64,000 bases of DNA from Kitasatospora sp. MAA19 (GTDB lineage: Bacteria; Actinomycetota; Actinomycetes; Streptomycetales; Streptomycetaceae). Positions 48,216 through 57,293 of this stretch are shown here, piece after piece. The position numbers were made by a program, and so were the translations under genes. The stretch covers positions 186,001 through 250,000 of the forward strand of contig NZ_JARXYZ010000004.1 of NCBI RefSeq assembly GCF_029894125.1, in the 5' to 3' direction. Position 1 is the stretch's first letter, and each line of letters begins with the position of its first letter. The notes under the pieces are model-generated. The model ran no database searches. It saw nothing but the letters and a program-made list of their open reading frames with translations, and had not been told where the DNA came from.

Positions 48216-48221
48216 GATGAC

Positions 48222-49049
48222 TCAGCCCTTCACGGCGCCGTCGGTCAGTCCACCGACCGCCTTGCGCTGCAGGAAGACGAACAGGATCAGCACGGGGATG
48301 GCGAACATCGTGGACGCCGCCATGGTGGCGCCCCAGTCGTTGCCGAAGGCGGTCTTGAAGGAGGACAGCCAGAGCGGGAGGGTCTTGCCCTCCTCCTTGT
48401 TGAGGATCAGGACGAGCGGGAACTCGTTCCACGCGGTGATGAAGCCGAACAGCGAGGTCGACATCAGACCGGGGGCCAGCAGCGGGAAGATCACCTTCAC
48501 GAAGGCCTGGGTGCGGGTGCAGCCGTCCACCATGGCCGACTCCTCCAGCTCCTTCGGCACGGCGGCGATGAAGCTGCGCAGCGTCCAGATGGTGAAGGGC
48601 AGGACCATCATCATGTAGAAGAAGGTCAGCGGCACCAGGCTGTTCAGCATGCCGTTGTCGCGGGAGATGATGTAGACCGCGATGGTCATGACCTCCCACG
48701 GCGCCATCTGCGCGATCATGACGACCAGCACGAAGGACTTGCGGCCGCGGAACTTCATCCGGGCGATGGCGAAGGCCGCCAGGGTCGCGATCACCAGCGA
48801 GGCCAGCACCGCACCGACGGTGGCGATGAGGCTGTTGGTGACGTACGTCCAGAAGTTCGGCGCGTTCACCGCGGTGGTGAAGTGCTCGAAGGTGCCGTTG
48901 AACGGGATGAAGACCGGCGTCTTGCTGATGATGTCGTTGTTCTGCTTGAAGGCAGTCGCGACCATCCAGTAGACGGGGAAGATGAAGAAGACGAAGAGGA
49001 CGACCGCGATCACGTTCGGCCAGGTACGTCCGAAGAGAGAGCGCCTCAC
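48222..49049 (-). CDS. dasC: Chitosugar ABC transporter permease DasC
   Basis: A 275-residue permease of the MalG type with six helices. The EAA loop ELEESAMVDGCTRTQAFVKV contacts the ATPase. The GTG at 49049 overlaps the dasB stop by 4 bp, so translation is coupled. It pairs with DasB to import N,N'-diacetylchitobiose delivered by DasA. The ATPase MsiK is encoded elsewhere, as is normal for this system. Confidence 0.93.
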   Translation of the reverse strand: MRRSLFGRTWPNVIAVVLFVFFIFPVYWMVATAFKQNNDIISKTPVFIPFNGTFEHFTTAVNAPNFWTYVTNSLIATVGAVLASLVIATLAAFAIARMKFRGRKSFVLVVMIAQMAPWEVMTIAVYIISRDNGMLNSLVPLTFFYMMMVLPFTIWTLRSFIAAVPKELEESAMVDGCTRTQAFVKVIFPLLAPGLMSTSLFGFITAWNEFPLVLILNKEEGKTLPLWLSSFKTAFGNDWGATMAASTMFAIPVLILFVFLQRKAVGGLTDGAVKG

Positions 49050-50074
49050 AGCTCGTCCTCCTGCTTGATCATGATGCGGAAGTAGTACGCCATCAGCGCG
49101 CCCAGCATCAGGATGGTGAGCACCGCGATCGCGGAGCCGACGCCGTAGTGCTGGCCGGACGAGCCTTCGAGGAAGGCGTGCACGGGCAGGGTGCGGGTCA
49201 GCTTCTCGGGACCGCCGGCGTTGATCGCGTACACCTGGGTGAAGGCCTTGAAGACCCAGATGATCTCCAGGAAGGTCGTGGCCAGGAAGAACGGCTTCAG
49301 GCTGGGGAAGATCACCGAGCCGAAGATCTTGAAGGAGCCGGCGCCGTCCATCCGGGCGGCCTCGTAGAGCTCCCTGGGGATGGTGGTCAGGCCGGCGTAC
49401 ATGTTGAACGCCACGAACGGCACCGACTGCCAGACGATCAGCAGGATGACGACGAAGAAGGTCGAGTACTGGTCGCTCATCCAGTTGTAGTCGGCCATCG
49501 AGTGCCAACCCAGCTGGTCCAGGACCCAGTTGACGACACCCCACTGCTGGTCGAACAGCCAGCTGTAGACGGTGGTCGCGGCGACCACCGGCATGGCCCA
49601 GGCCATCAGCAGCCCGATCGACAGCACCAGGCGCATCTTCTTGCCGAGGTGGTTGAGCAGCAGGCCGATCAGGGTGCCGCCGACCATGATCAGCACCACG
49701 TTGACCAGGGTGAAGACGACGGTGCGCCCGGTGACCGACCAGAACTCCGGGTCGGTCAGCTGCTCCTTGTAGTTGTCGAAGCCGTTCCACTCGGTCAGGT
49801 GCAGGACCAGCTGGCGCTTGTTGAGGTTCTGGAACGACAGCAGGACGGTCTTCACCAGCGGCCAGCCCAGCAGGGCGATGGTCGCCACGGTGGCCGGCAG
49901 CAGCAGCAGGTACGGGGCGAGACGGGAGCCCAGGCCGGGGCCGTCCGCGGATCTGGTGCCCTTCGGGGCGGAGCCCTTGGCACCGCCGCCCGCGGCACGC
50001 GTCTCAATACTGGCCACAACAGCCTTCCCTGGCTCCGGGGACTGTGTCTGCACCCGCTCTGAATGCACAGCCAT
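49046..50074 (-). CDS. dasB: Chitosugar ABC transporter permease DasB
   Basis: A 342-residue permease of the MalF type. A hydrophilic N-terminus (about 1-45, Gly/Ala/Ser-rich) is followed by six helices. The EAA loop is PRELYEAARMDGAGSFKIFG. The ATG at 50074 is chosen, with GAGGAAGTG upstream; an earlier start in the intercistronic hairpin is unlikely. It is the second gene of dasABC. Confidence 0.93.
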   Translation of the reverse strand: MAVHSERVQTQSPEPGKAVVASIETRAAGGGAKGSAPKGTRSADGPGLGSRLAPYLLLLPATVATIALLGWPLVKTVLLSFQNLNKRQLVLHLTEWNGFDNYKEQLTDPEFWSVTGRTVVFTLVNVVLIMVGGTLIGLLLNHLGKKMRLVLSIGLLMAWAMPVVAATTVYSWLFDQQWGVVNWVLDQLGWHSMADYNWMSDQYSTFFVVILLIVWQSVPFVAFNMYAGLTTIPRELYEAARMDGAGSFKIFGSVIFPSLKPFFLATTFLEIIWVFKAFTQVYAINAGGPEKLTRTLPVHAFLEGSSGQHYGVGSAIAVLTILMLGALMAYYFRIMIKQEDEL

Positions 50075-50110
50075 CGTTCTCACTTCCTCACAACCCGACC
50101 ACGACGGACA

Positions 50111-50154
50111 GGCGTCGCTCACCGACCCCCCGCCGGGGGCCGGTGAGCGACGCC
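50111..50154 (-). other. Intercistronic hairpin between dasA and dasB
   Basis: Outer arms GGCGTCGCTCACCG and complement enclose a C5/G5 inner stem. It sits between a binding-protein gene and its permease genes, where such hairpins lower downstream expression and protect the upstream message. Confidence 0.75.
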
Positions 50155-50163
50155 GCTCGGTGC

Positions 50164-51456
50164 CTACTGCTTCTGGTTGAGCCGCTTCGCGATCTCGTCG
50201 TCGTACTTCTTGGCCGTGGCCGCGTAGTCGCCACCCTGCAGGACCGCGGTCAGGAAGTCCTTGACCGGGTTCGGGTTGTCCTCGACGCTGGCCCAGTTCG
50301 GGGTGTTCGGGGTGATCCCGCCGACCGCGGCGGCCGACTGGGCGGCCTTCGCGAAGTCACCGGTGAGCTGGCTGTTCAGCGCGGCCTTGTTCGGGATGTT
50401 GCCCGCGGCGGCGACCAGACCCTCGTTCTTGTCGTTGAGGGCGACCTTCAGGAAGTCCTTCGCCATGTCGGTGTTCTTGCCCTGCGAGGCGATCGCCAGG
50501 TTCGAGCCGCCGAGGAAGACGCCGGAGGGCTTGTCGGCGGTCTTGCCCGGGAGCGGGAAGAAGCCGATCTTGTCCTTGGGCATGGTCTTCTCGTCGGGCA
50601 GCTCCCAGCCGAGGCCGATCATGGCGCCGACGTTGCCCTTGCCGAAGACGTCCTTCTGCTGCGGGGTGGCCTCGTCCTTGTCCTTCGGGCCGGTGACCGA
50701 GTAGCCCTGCAGCTTCTTGTAGGTCTCGAAGGCCTTCTGCGCCTCGGGCGAGGACAGGCCGCCGACCCACTTGTCGCCGTCCTTCTTGGCGATCTTGCCG
50801 CCCTCACCGGTGAGCAAGCCGAAGTAGGTGTACCACTCCTGACCCGGCAGGTAGATCGGGTCGGCGACGCCGTCGGTGGCCTTCAGCTTCTCCAGGTCGG
50901 TGTAGAACTCGTCCAGGGTCTTCGGCGCGTCGGTCAGGCCGGCCTTGGTCCACAGGTCCTTGTTGTAGGCGACGACGCGGTTGGAGACCCACCACGGGGC
51001 GGCGTACTGCTTGCCGTCCAGGATCGCGGACTCGTTCTGGTTGGCGGCCCAGTCGGCCCCGCCCAGGTTGGCCTTGTCCTTGGTGATGTCGAGCAGGCCG
51101 CCCGAGGCCGCGTAGCCGGCGGTCTGGGTGTTGCCGACCTCCACGACGTCGACCGAGCCCTCGGACAGCGCGGCGGTGACCTTCGCGCCGATGCCGCCCC
51201 ACTCCTGGATCTGGAAGTCGACCTTCGAACCCGGGTAGGTGGTCTCGAACTCGGTCTTGACCGCGTCGGTCCAGCCCTTCGGGGCGGAGCCGCTCATCAG
51301 CCACACCTTCAGCGTCTTGCCGCTGTAGTTCTTGGCGCCCGCCGCGGACGACGAGCCCGAACCGGCGTTGTCGTCCTTCTTGCCGTCGGAGCCACAAGCC
51401 GCCAGGCCGACGACCATTGCTGCGACGCCGACCGCCGCGATGAGCTGACGCTTCAC
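50164..51456 (-). CDS. dasA: Chitobiose-binding lipoprotein DasA
   Basis: A 430-residue family 1 binding protein. Lipobox LAACGSD (about residues 16-22). LKVWLMSGSAPKGWTDAV and SVDVVEVGNTQTAGYA are close to characterised DasA proteins. The GTG at 51456 is preceded by AGGAGGATGGC. It captures N,N'-diacetylchitobiose outside the membrane for DasB-DasC. Two dre sites lie 124-164 bp upstream, and dasR is divergent, matching the known das locus. Confidence 0.95.
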   Translation of the reverse strand: MKRQLIAAVGVAAMVVGLAACGSDGKKDDNAGSGSSSAAGAKNYSGKTLKVWLMSGSAPKGWTDAVKTEFETTYPGSKVDFQIQEWGGIGAKVTAALSEGSVDVVEVGNTQTAGYAASGGLLDITKDKANLGGADWAANQNESAILDGKQYAAPWWVSNRVVAYNKDLWTKAGLTDAPKTLDEFYTDLEKLKATDGVADPIYLPGQEWYTYFGLLTGEGGKIAKKDGDKWVGGLSSPEAQKAFETYKKLQGYSVTGPKDKDEATPQQKDVFGKGNVGAMIGLGWELPDEKTMPKDKIGFFPLPGKTADKPSGVFLGGSNLAIASQGKNTDMAKDFLKVALNDKNEGLVAAAGNIPNKAALNSQLTGDFAKAAQSAAAVGGITPNTPNWASVEDNPNPVKDFLTAVLQGGDYAATAKKYDDEIAKRLNQKQ

Positions 51457-51579
51457 GCCATCCTCCTGAGGGATGCCTGGGTTACCCCCGTCGGGCGGCA
51501 GCGGCAGACCCACGTAGAGCGGGGGGAAAGGTGCCGCGGACCCCTTCGAGCGGGTGGGGGGATTCGTAGTGACCGGCCT

Positions 51580-51595
51580 AGTGGTGTAGACCAGA
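51580..51595. promoter_or_regulatory. dre site 1 upstream of dasA
   Basis: AGTGGTGTAGACCAGA matches 13 of 16 positions of the DasR consensus AGTGGTCTAGACCACT. Confidence 0.85.
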
Positions 51596-51604
51596 TGCCT
51601 GGAG

Positions 51605-51620
51605 CTTGGCCTAGACCAAT
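51605..51620. promoter_or_regulatory. dre site 2 upstream of dasA
   Basis: CTTGGCCTAGACCAAT matches the DasR core CTAGACCA and most flanks; 25 bp centre to centre from site 1. Confidence 0.8.
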
Positions 51621-51793
51621 GGGCCTGTCAACGGGAGTTCGACCGATCCGGACCACCCGTTATCAAGCCGACACCGCACATCGTTCATCGCGTGATGAGG
51701 TATTCGTTCCGTAGCCATACATGCAACGATGTCACCCGTTAACGATGTGGCGGGGTCCGTAAAGACCCTGTGAGAAGCGGGAGAACAGGTCCG

Positions 51794-52585
51794 ATGAGCA
51801 GCGACGGGGGATCCACCGCCCAGGTCAACGACCCCGAGGTGAAAAACCTCCCGGCGCAGGCCGGCACCGACCCGACCGCGCGCGTCCCCAAGTACTACGG
51901 TCTCAAGCGCCACCTGCTCCAACTGACCGAGACCCAGCCCGCCGGCACCCCGGTCCCGCCGGAGCGCGCGCTGGCCGCCCAGTTCGACACCTCGCGCACC
52001 ACCGTCCGCCAGGCACTGCAGGAACTGGTCGTCGAGGGCCGGCTGGAGCGCATCCAGGGCAAGGGCACCTTCGTCGCCAAGCCCAAGGTCGCCCAGGCCC
52101 TCCAGCTCACCTCCTACACCGAGGACATGCGGGCCCAGGGCCTGGAGCCCGCCTCGCGGCTGATCGAGATCGGCTACATCACCGCCGACGACCGGCTCGC
52201 CCCGCTGCTCGACATCAAGCCCGGCGGCCGGGTGCTGCGGATCGAGCGCCTGCGGCTGGCCAACGGCGACCCGATGGCCATCGAGGTCGCGCACCTGTCC
52301 GCCAAGCGCTTCCCCGCGCTGCGCCGCAACCTCGCCAAGCACAACTCGCTCTACGCGGCGCTGCGCGAGGTGTACGGGGTCACCGTGGCCGAGGCCGAGG
52401 AGACCATCGAGACCACCCTCGCCAACCCGCGCGAGGCCGGGCTGCTCGGCTCCGACCTCGGGCTGCCGATGCTCCAGCTCTCCCGGCACTCCTTCGACGC
52501 CGAGGGCGACCCGGTGGAGTGGGTCCGCTCGATCTACCGCGGCGACCGCTACAAGTTCATCACCCGGCTCAAGCGGCCGGAGTAG
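51794..52585 (+). CDS. dasR: GntR/HutC-family global repressor DasR
   Basis: A 263-residue regulator. A 40-residue N-terminal extension precedes the GntR winged helix (about 45-110; [19 protein letters not shown]). The HutC/UTRA effector domain (about 125-260) binds glucosamine-6-phosphate or GlcNAc-6-phosphate. DasR represses chitin, GlcNAc and antibiotic genes via dre sites; effector binding releases it. Its divergent position from dasA and the dre sites here make the call firm. The ATG at 51794 is chosen over an upstream in-frame start. Confidence 0.95.
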   Translation: MSSDGGSTAQVNDPEVKNLPAQAGTDPTARVPKYYGLKRHLLQLTETQPAGTPVPPERALAAQFDTSRTTVRQALQELVVEGRLERIQGKGTFVAKPKVAQALQLTSYTEDMRAQGLEPASRLIEIGYITADDRLAPLLDIKPGGRVLRIERLRLANGDPMAIEVAHLSAKRFPALRRNLAKHNSLYAALREVYGVTVAEAEETIETTLANPREAGLLGSDLGLPMLQLSRHSFDAEGDPVEWVRSIYRGDRYKFITRLKRPE

Positions 52586-52616
52586 TCGACGGCGGCTCAC
52601 GCCCCCTTCGCACCAC

Positions 52617-52651
52617 GGGCACCGGCGCGCGCGACCCGCGCGCCGGTGCCC
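52617..52651 (+). terminator. Terminator of dasR
   Basis: Perfect 15-bp arms (GGGCACCGGCGCGCG and complement) with a 5-nt loop. Confidence 0.85.
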
Positions 52652-52729
52652 GTTCGCGTCACCCGGACGGCCCGTACCGGTCGAATACACCCGGACGGCG
52701 TCCGAATGGCGGGAAGTCGCCCCGATCCC

Positions 52730-52745
52730 GGTGACATGGATCACC
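52730..52745. promoter_or_regulatory. GGTGA-N6-TCACC inverted repeat
   Basis: A short inverted repeat about 130 bp before the DUF3311 gene; possible operator of the symporter operon. Confidence 0.3.
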
Positions 52746-52873
52746 CCATGCCCTAGATTGCGCAGCCGTACTGACTGCCGATCACCGATGGTGCTGCTCG
52801 GCGGGCTCGCGGGGGCGTGCGGTGCTCCCGGGGCTGCGGCGCCGACGGGGAACCCTCCGGAGCGGAGCCGAAG

Positions 52874-53173
52874 ATGCCGTCTGATCCCGATGCCACCGAA
52901 CCTGTCATGCCCGAGCCACCCGGGGACCGGGTGCCGGCGGTGACCCCCGAGCGGGTGCTGGCCGGGCTCGCCCTGCTGGTGCCGATCGTCGCGTTGCTCT
53001 GGGTGTCCTCGTACGACAAGACCGACCCGCCCGCGGGCGGGGTGCCGTTCTTCTACTGGTACCAGCTGCTCTGGGTGCCGGTGTCGGCGGTGTTCACCGT
53101 CGCCGCGTACCTGCTGATCAACCGGGACGAGAAGGCCCGCACGGCGGCCCGGAAGGCGGGTGGCGCGCGATGA
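52874..53173 (+). CDS. DUF3311 small membrane protein, symporter partner
   Basis: A 99-residue protein with an acidic Pro-rich N-terminus and two helices (about 27-45 and 60-83). VPFFYWYQLLWVPVSAVFT is the DUF3311 core. The gene overlaps the following symporter by 4 bp (ATGA), and DUF3311 proteins are typically encoded with MctP-like symporters. It may be an accessory subunit. Confidence 0.88.
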   Translation: MPSDPDATEPVMPEPPGDRVPAVTPERVLAGLALLVPIVALLWVSSYDKTDPPAGGVPFFYWYQLLWVPVSAVFTVAAYLLINRDEKARTAARKAGGAR

Positions 53174-54783
53174 AGGACGTCAACGTGCCGGCCCTCGTGG
53201 TCTTCGTGCTGTTCTTCGCCCTGGTCACCGTGATGGGCTTCCTCGCCTCGCGCTGGCGCCGGGCCGACGACGCGGCGCACCTGGACGAGTGGGGCCTGGG
53301 CGGCCGCAGCTTCGGGACCTGGGTCACCTGGTTCCTGCTCGGCGGCGACCTCTACACCGCGTACACCTTCGTCGCCGTCCCGGCGGCGGTCTACGCGACC
53401 GGCGCGGCGGGCTTCTTCGCGGTGCCGTACACGATCGTCGCCTACCCGCTGGTCTTCCTCTTCCTGCCCCGGCTCTGGTCGGTCTCCCGGGTGCACGGGT
53501 ACGTCACCCCGGCCGACTTCGTCCGCGGCCGGTACGGCTCGCGGCCGCTCTCCCTGGTCGTCGCGCTGACCGGGATCCTGGCCACCATGCCGTACATCGC
53601 GCTCCAGCTCGTCGGCATCCAGGCGGTGCTGGACGTGCTCGGCGTCGGCGGCGGCGAGCACGCCAACTGGTTCGTCAAGGACCTGCCGCTGTTCATCGCC
53701 TTCGGCGTGCTGGCCGCCTACACCTACTCCTCCGGGCTGCGCGCCCCGGCGCTGATCGCCTTCGTCAAGGACGCGCTGATCTACATCGTGATCATCGTCG
53801 CGGTGATCTACATCCCGATCCGGCTCGGCGGCTACGGGCACATCTTCGACGCGGCGGCGCACAAGTTCAGCGCCCCCAAGTCCGGCGGCTCGATGACCCT
53901 CCCAGACAACAAGCAGTGGACGTACGCGACGCTGGCGCTGGGCTCGGCGATGGCGCTGTTCATGTACCCGCACTCGGTGACCGGCGTGCTGGCCTCCAAG
54001 TCCCGCAACACCGTGCGCCGCAACATGGCCATCATGCCCGCGTACTCGCTGATGCTGGGCCTGCTGGCGCTGCTCGGCTTCATGGCGATCGCCGCGGGCG
54101 TCGGCCAGGGCGACAAGAAGTTCAACGCCCAGCTGTCGGTGCCGCAGCTGTTCGCCGACATGTTCCCGGACTGGTTCACCGGCGTGGCCTTCGCCGCGAT
54201 CGGAATCGGCGCGCTGGTGCCGGCCGCCATCATGTCGATCGCGGCGGCCAACCTGTTCACCCGCAACGTCTACAAGGAGTGGCTGAAGCCCACCGCCAGC
54301 CCCGCGGACGAGACCCGGATCGCCAAGCTGGTCTCACTGCTGGTCAAGGTCGGCGCGCTGGTCTTCGTGCTCGGCATGGACAAGCAGGCCGCGATCAACC
54401 TCCAGCTGCTCGGCGGCCTGTGGATCCTGCAGACCTTCGTGGCGATCGTCGGCGGCCTGTTCACCCGCTGGTTCCACCACTGGGCGCTGTTCGCCGGCTG
54501 GGCGGCCGGCATGGCGTACGGCACCTGGACGGCGTACGGCATCGCCAGCCCGGCCACCAAGCACTTCGGCGGCAACGCGGCCGCGATCCCCGGCATCGGC
54601 GAGATCGGCTACATCGGCCTGACCGCCTTCGCGCTCAACCTGCTCGTCGCGGTGGCGCTCACCCTGGTGCTGCGCGCGGTCAAGGCGCCCGAGGGCCCGG
54701 ACGAGACCCGACCCGCCGACTACAGCGCCGAAGCCGGCGACGAGGAGCCGGAGAACGCGCCGGAGCCCGTAGCAGCGCACTGA
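53170..54783 (+). CDS. Sodium:solute symporter, monocarboxylate (MctP-like)
   Basis: A 537-residue permease of the SSS family with about 13 helices. EWGLGGRSFGTWVTWFLLGG (about residues 37-56) and GYVTPADFVRGRYGS (about 113-127) are SSS signatures. Similarity of the DUF3311 pairing points to MctP/MctC, which take up lactate, pyruvate, acetate or alanine. The substrate is not proven. It is coupled to the small gene upstream. Confidence 0.9.
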   Translation: MKDVNVPALVVFVLFFALVTVMGFLASRWRRADDAAHLDEWGLGGRSFGTWVTWFLLGGDLYTAYTFVAVPAAVYATGAAGFFAVPYTIVAYPLVFLFLPRLWSVSRVHGYVTPADFVRGRYGSRPLSLVVALTGILATMPYIALQLVGIQAVLDVLGVGGGEHANWFVKDLPLFIAFGVLAAYTYSSGLRAPALIAFVKDALIYIVIIVAVIYIPIRLGGYGHIFDAAAHKFSAPKSGGSMTLPDNKQWTYATLALGSAMALFMYPHSVTGVLASKSRNTVRRNMAIMPAYSLMLGLLALLGFMAIAAGVGQGDKKFNAQLSVPQLFADMFPDWFTGVAFAAIGIGALVPAAIMSIAAANLFTRNVYKEWLKPTASPADETRIAKLVSLLVKVGALVFVLGMDKQAAINLQLLGGLWILQTFVAIVGGLFTRWFHHWALFAGWAAGMAYGTWTAYGIASPATKHFGGNAAAIPGIGEIGYIGLTAFALNLLVAVALTLVLRAVKAPEGPDETRPADYSAEAGDEEPENAPEPVAAH

Positions 54784-54803
54784 TTCGCGCTGCACGCGCC
54801 CTG

Positions 54804-54850
54804 TGATCGCGCCGCCCTCTCCGTGAACACTGGAGAAGGCGGCGCGATCA
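54804..54850 (+). terminator. Terminator of the symporter operon
   Basis: 13-bp perfect arms TGATCGCGCCGCC and complement, with an inner CTCC/GGAG stem. Confidence 0.8.
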
Positions 54851-54938
54851 TATGTATGAACAGCCGCCTTCGCAGGGCACCACCAGACCGGACCGGCGAC
54901 CGGCCGGAAACTGATCGACCCACGGGGAGCACGCGGCC

Positions 54939-55727
54939 ATGGCAGAACTCGGCACCACCCTCAACGGCCAGCACCAGTCCACCCAGAGCCCGCACCACCT
55001 CACCACCCACCGCCCGGCGACGGCCACCCGGCTGCCGTCCGTCCTGATCGCCACCCGGCACGGCGAGTCCACCGCCAACGTCGAGTTCCAGCTGGCCGAG
55101 GCCGCCGGCGCGCTCAGCGTCCCGATCAGCTGCCGGGACGCCGACATCCCGCTGTCGCTGCACGGCCAGCAGCAGGCCCAGGCGCTCGGCCGCTGGTGGG
55201 CCGGCCTGCCCAGCGCCGACCGCCCGCGCAGCGTCTGGTGTTCGCCGTACGTGCGCACCACCGAGACCGCCCGGATCGCGCTCGCCCAGGCCGCCGGGCT
55301 CGGCGCCGTCCCGGTCACGCTCGCGGTGCGCTACGACGAGCGGCTGCGCGACCGCGAGCTGGGCGTCCTGGAGATGCTGCCGCGGGCCGCGATCGAGGCC
55401 AGGCACCCGGAGGAGGCCGCCCGGCGGCGCAAGATGGGCGAGCTGTACTACCGCCCGCCCGGCGGCGAGTCCTGGGCCGACGTCGCGCTGCGGGTGCGCA
55501 GCCTGCTGCGGGACCTCTGCGAGGAGGAGGCCGGACGGCCCGTCCTGCTGGTCGCGCACGACTGCACGGTGCTGATGCTGCGCTACGTGCTGGACCGGCT
55601 CACCGAGGAGCGGCTCACCGCGCTCGGGCCGGTGCACAACTGCTCCACCAGCCTCTGGCGCGCCCAGGACGGGCGGCTGCACCCGGACCGCTGGAACACC
55701 GTCGACCACCTGGCCCTGGAGAACTGA
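54939..55727 (+). CDS. Histidine phosphatase (phosphoglycerate mutase-like)
   Basis: A 262-residue enzyme of the histidine phosphatase superfamily. ATRHGESTANVEFQ (about residue 38) carries the catalytic His; Arg in SPYVRTTETA, Glu in RDRELGVLE and the second His in LLVAHDCTV complete the site. The substrate is unclear: broad-specificity phosphatase is more likely than glycolytic mutase. The gene stands alone and ends a few bases from a convergent GlxA-type gene. Confidence 0.88.
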   Translation: MAELGTTLNGQHQSTQSPHHLTTHRPATATRLPSVLIATRHGESTANVEFQLAEAAGALSVPISCRDADIPLSLHGQQQAQALGRWWAGLPSADRPRSVWCSPYVRTTETARIALAQAAGLGAVPVTLAVRYDERLRDRELGVLEMLPRAAIEARHPEEAARRRKMGELYYRPPGGESWADVALRVRSLLRDLCEEEAGRPVLLVAHDCTVLMLRYVLDRLTEERLTALGPVHNCSTSLWRAQDGRLHPDRWNTVDHLALEN

Positions 55728-55734
55728 CGATCCG

Positions 55735-56694
55735 TCACCCGCGCTCCCGCGGGTCGGCGAAGCAGCGCCGGTAGGCCAGCGGCGTGGTCCCCAGCCGGCG
55801 CCCGAAGTGGTGCCGCAGCGCCGCCGCGTTGCCGAAGCCGCAGCGGGCGGCGATCGCGTCCACCGGCTCGGTGGTGGACTCCAGCAGCCGCTGGGCGAGC
55901 AGCACCCGCTGCCCGGTCAGCCAGCGGTGCGGGGTGGTGCCGGTCTCCTGCTGGAAGCGGCGGGCGAAGGTGCGCGGGGACATGTGGACCCGGGCGGCCA
56001 GCTGCTCGACGGTCGCGTCGCGGTCCAGGTGGTGGCGCATCCAGTCGAGCAGCGGGGCCAGCGAGTCGCCGTCGCCCCCGGGCAGCGGGCGGTTCACGAA
56101 CTGGGCCTGCCCGCCCTCCCGGTGCGGCGCCACCACCATCCGGCGGGCGATCCCCCGGGCCACCTCGGCGCCCTGCACCTTGCGCACCAGGTGCAGGCAG
56201 GCGTCGATGCCGGCGGCCGTCCCGGCGGAGGTGATCACCGGGTCGTCGTCCACGTACAGCACGTCCGGCTCGACCGTGGTCAGCGGGAAGCGCCGGGCCA
56301 GCTCCTCGCTGTGCCGCCAGTGGGTGCTGGAGCGGCGGCCGTCCAGCAGTCCGGCGGCGCCGAGCACGAAGGCGCCGCTGCAGATGGAGAGCACCCGGCC
56401 GCCGTCCGCCACCACCGAGCGCAGCGCCGCCAGCAGCGGCTCCGGGTAGTCCGGGCGGATCGCCGTCGCGGTGACCACCGCCAGGTCGGCCCCGGCCAGC
56501 CGCTCGGGGCCGTGCGGGACGTCCACCGCGAACCCGGAGTGGGTCGCGTGCGGCCCGGGACGGGCCCCGGCGATCGCGAAGTCGTAGCCGGGCAGGCCCT
56601 CGTCGGTGCGGTCCAGGCCGAAGACCTCGCAGGCGACGCCGAGCTCGAAGGGGTGGACCTCCTCCAGCACCACGGCGACCACGTTCTTCAGCAT
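55735..56694 (-). CDS. GlxA-type AraC regulator with DJ-1/PfpI domain
   Basis: A 319-residue regulator. The N-terminal DJ-1/PfpI-like domain (about 1-175) has the nucleophile-elbow-like CSGAFVLGAAGLLDG (about 105-119) and HWRHSEELARRFP; the C-terminal AraC domain (about 205-310) has VEQLAARVHMSPRTFARRFQ and AIAARCGFGNAAALRHHF. The ATG at 56694 is chosen because the upstream in-frame extension is not family-like. Members often regulate amino-acid or metabolite catabolism; its target is unknown. Confidence 0.9.
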   Translation of the reverse strand: MLKNVVAVVLEEVHPFELGVACEVFGLDRTDEGLPGYDFAIAGARPGPHATHSGFAVDVPHGPERLAGADLAVVTATAIRPDYPEPLLAALRSVVADGGRVLSICSGAFVLGAAGLLDGRRSSTHWRHSEELARRFPLTTVEPDVLYVDDDPVITSAGTAAGIDACLHLVRKVQGAEVARGIARRMVVAPHREGGQAQFVNRPLPGGDGDSLAPLLDWMRHHLDRDATVEQLAARVHMSPRTFARRFQQETGTTPHRWLTGQRVLLAQRLLESTTEPVDAIAARCGFGNAAALRHHFGRRLGTTPLAYRRCFADPRERG

Positions 56695-56810
56695 GCCGCC
56701 CAGGATGCCCGGCGGGCGTCGCGGGCGGAAGGGCCCGGGTGGCAGGATTTCGAGGCAATCGGTCGTTCCTGCCACTCGTGGCCGCCGCGCGGCCCGGCCA
56801 GAGTGGAGCC

Positions 56811-57293
56811 ATGGACACCGACACTCTCGCAAGCGCACTCGCCCTGGCCGGGACCGTCGGCGGTTTCGGCCTGCTCGGCACCCTGATCGGCCGGGAGGTC
56901 GCCCGCGGCGCCGCCGCCGGCCGCGACAACTGGCACCGCCCGGGCGGCTACCCGGCCGGCCCGGAGCGCCTGGACCGGCTGTACGGCAGCCTGCCGGCCG
57001 CCTCGCTGCGCCCCTCCGCCGACCCGGCCACCCTCCCGGTCCGGTCCACCCCGGAGATCACCACACCGCACGGCTCCGGCACACTGGCGGGATGGACATC
57101 CTCATCCGTCAGGCCCGTTCGGAGGACCTCGACGACGCCGGCCGCATCACCGTCGAGGCCTTCGTCGGCGACGGCCACACCTCGCCCACGAGCGGCTACG
57201 TCAAGCTCCTGCGCGACGCCGCCCGCCGGGCCCGGGAGGCCGAGCTCCTCGTCGCGGTCGACGCGGCCGAAGGACGGGTCCTCGGCTGTGTGA
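56811..57293 (+). CDS. Possible small hydrophobic protein overlapping the GNAT gene
   Basis: Up to 160 residues. From the ATG to about 57090 nearly every third codon base is G or C, and the N-terminus MDTDTLASALALAGTVGGFG has one possible helix. After 57092, where the GNAT gene begins in another frame, codon bias disappears. It could be a true small gene whose end has drifted, or one broken by a frameshift. No family recognised. Confidence 0.35.
   Translation: MDTDTLASALALAGTVGGFGLLGTLIGREVARGAAAGRDNWHRPGGYPAGPERLDRLYGSLPAASLRPSADPATLPVRSTPEITTPHGSGTLAGWTSSSVRPVRRTSTTPAASPSRPSSATATPRPRAATSSSCATPPAGPGRPSSSSRSTRPKDGSSAV

Larger units (their letters stand above)
51457..51793. other. dasA-dasR divergent promoter region
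   Basis: This 337-bp gap holds two dre sites and promoters for the divergent genes; the part next to dasR (about 51650-51760) is AT-richer. Confidence 0.7.
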
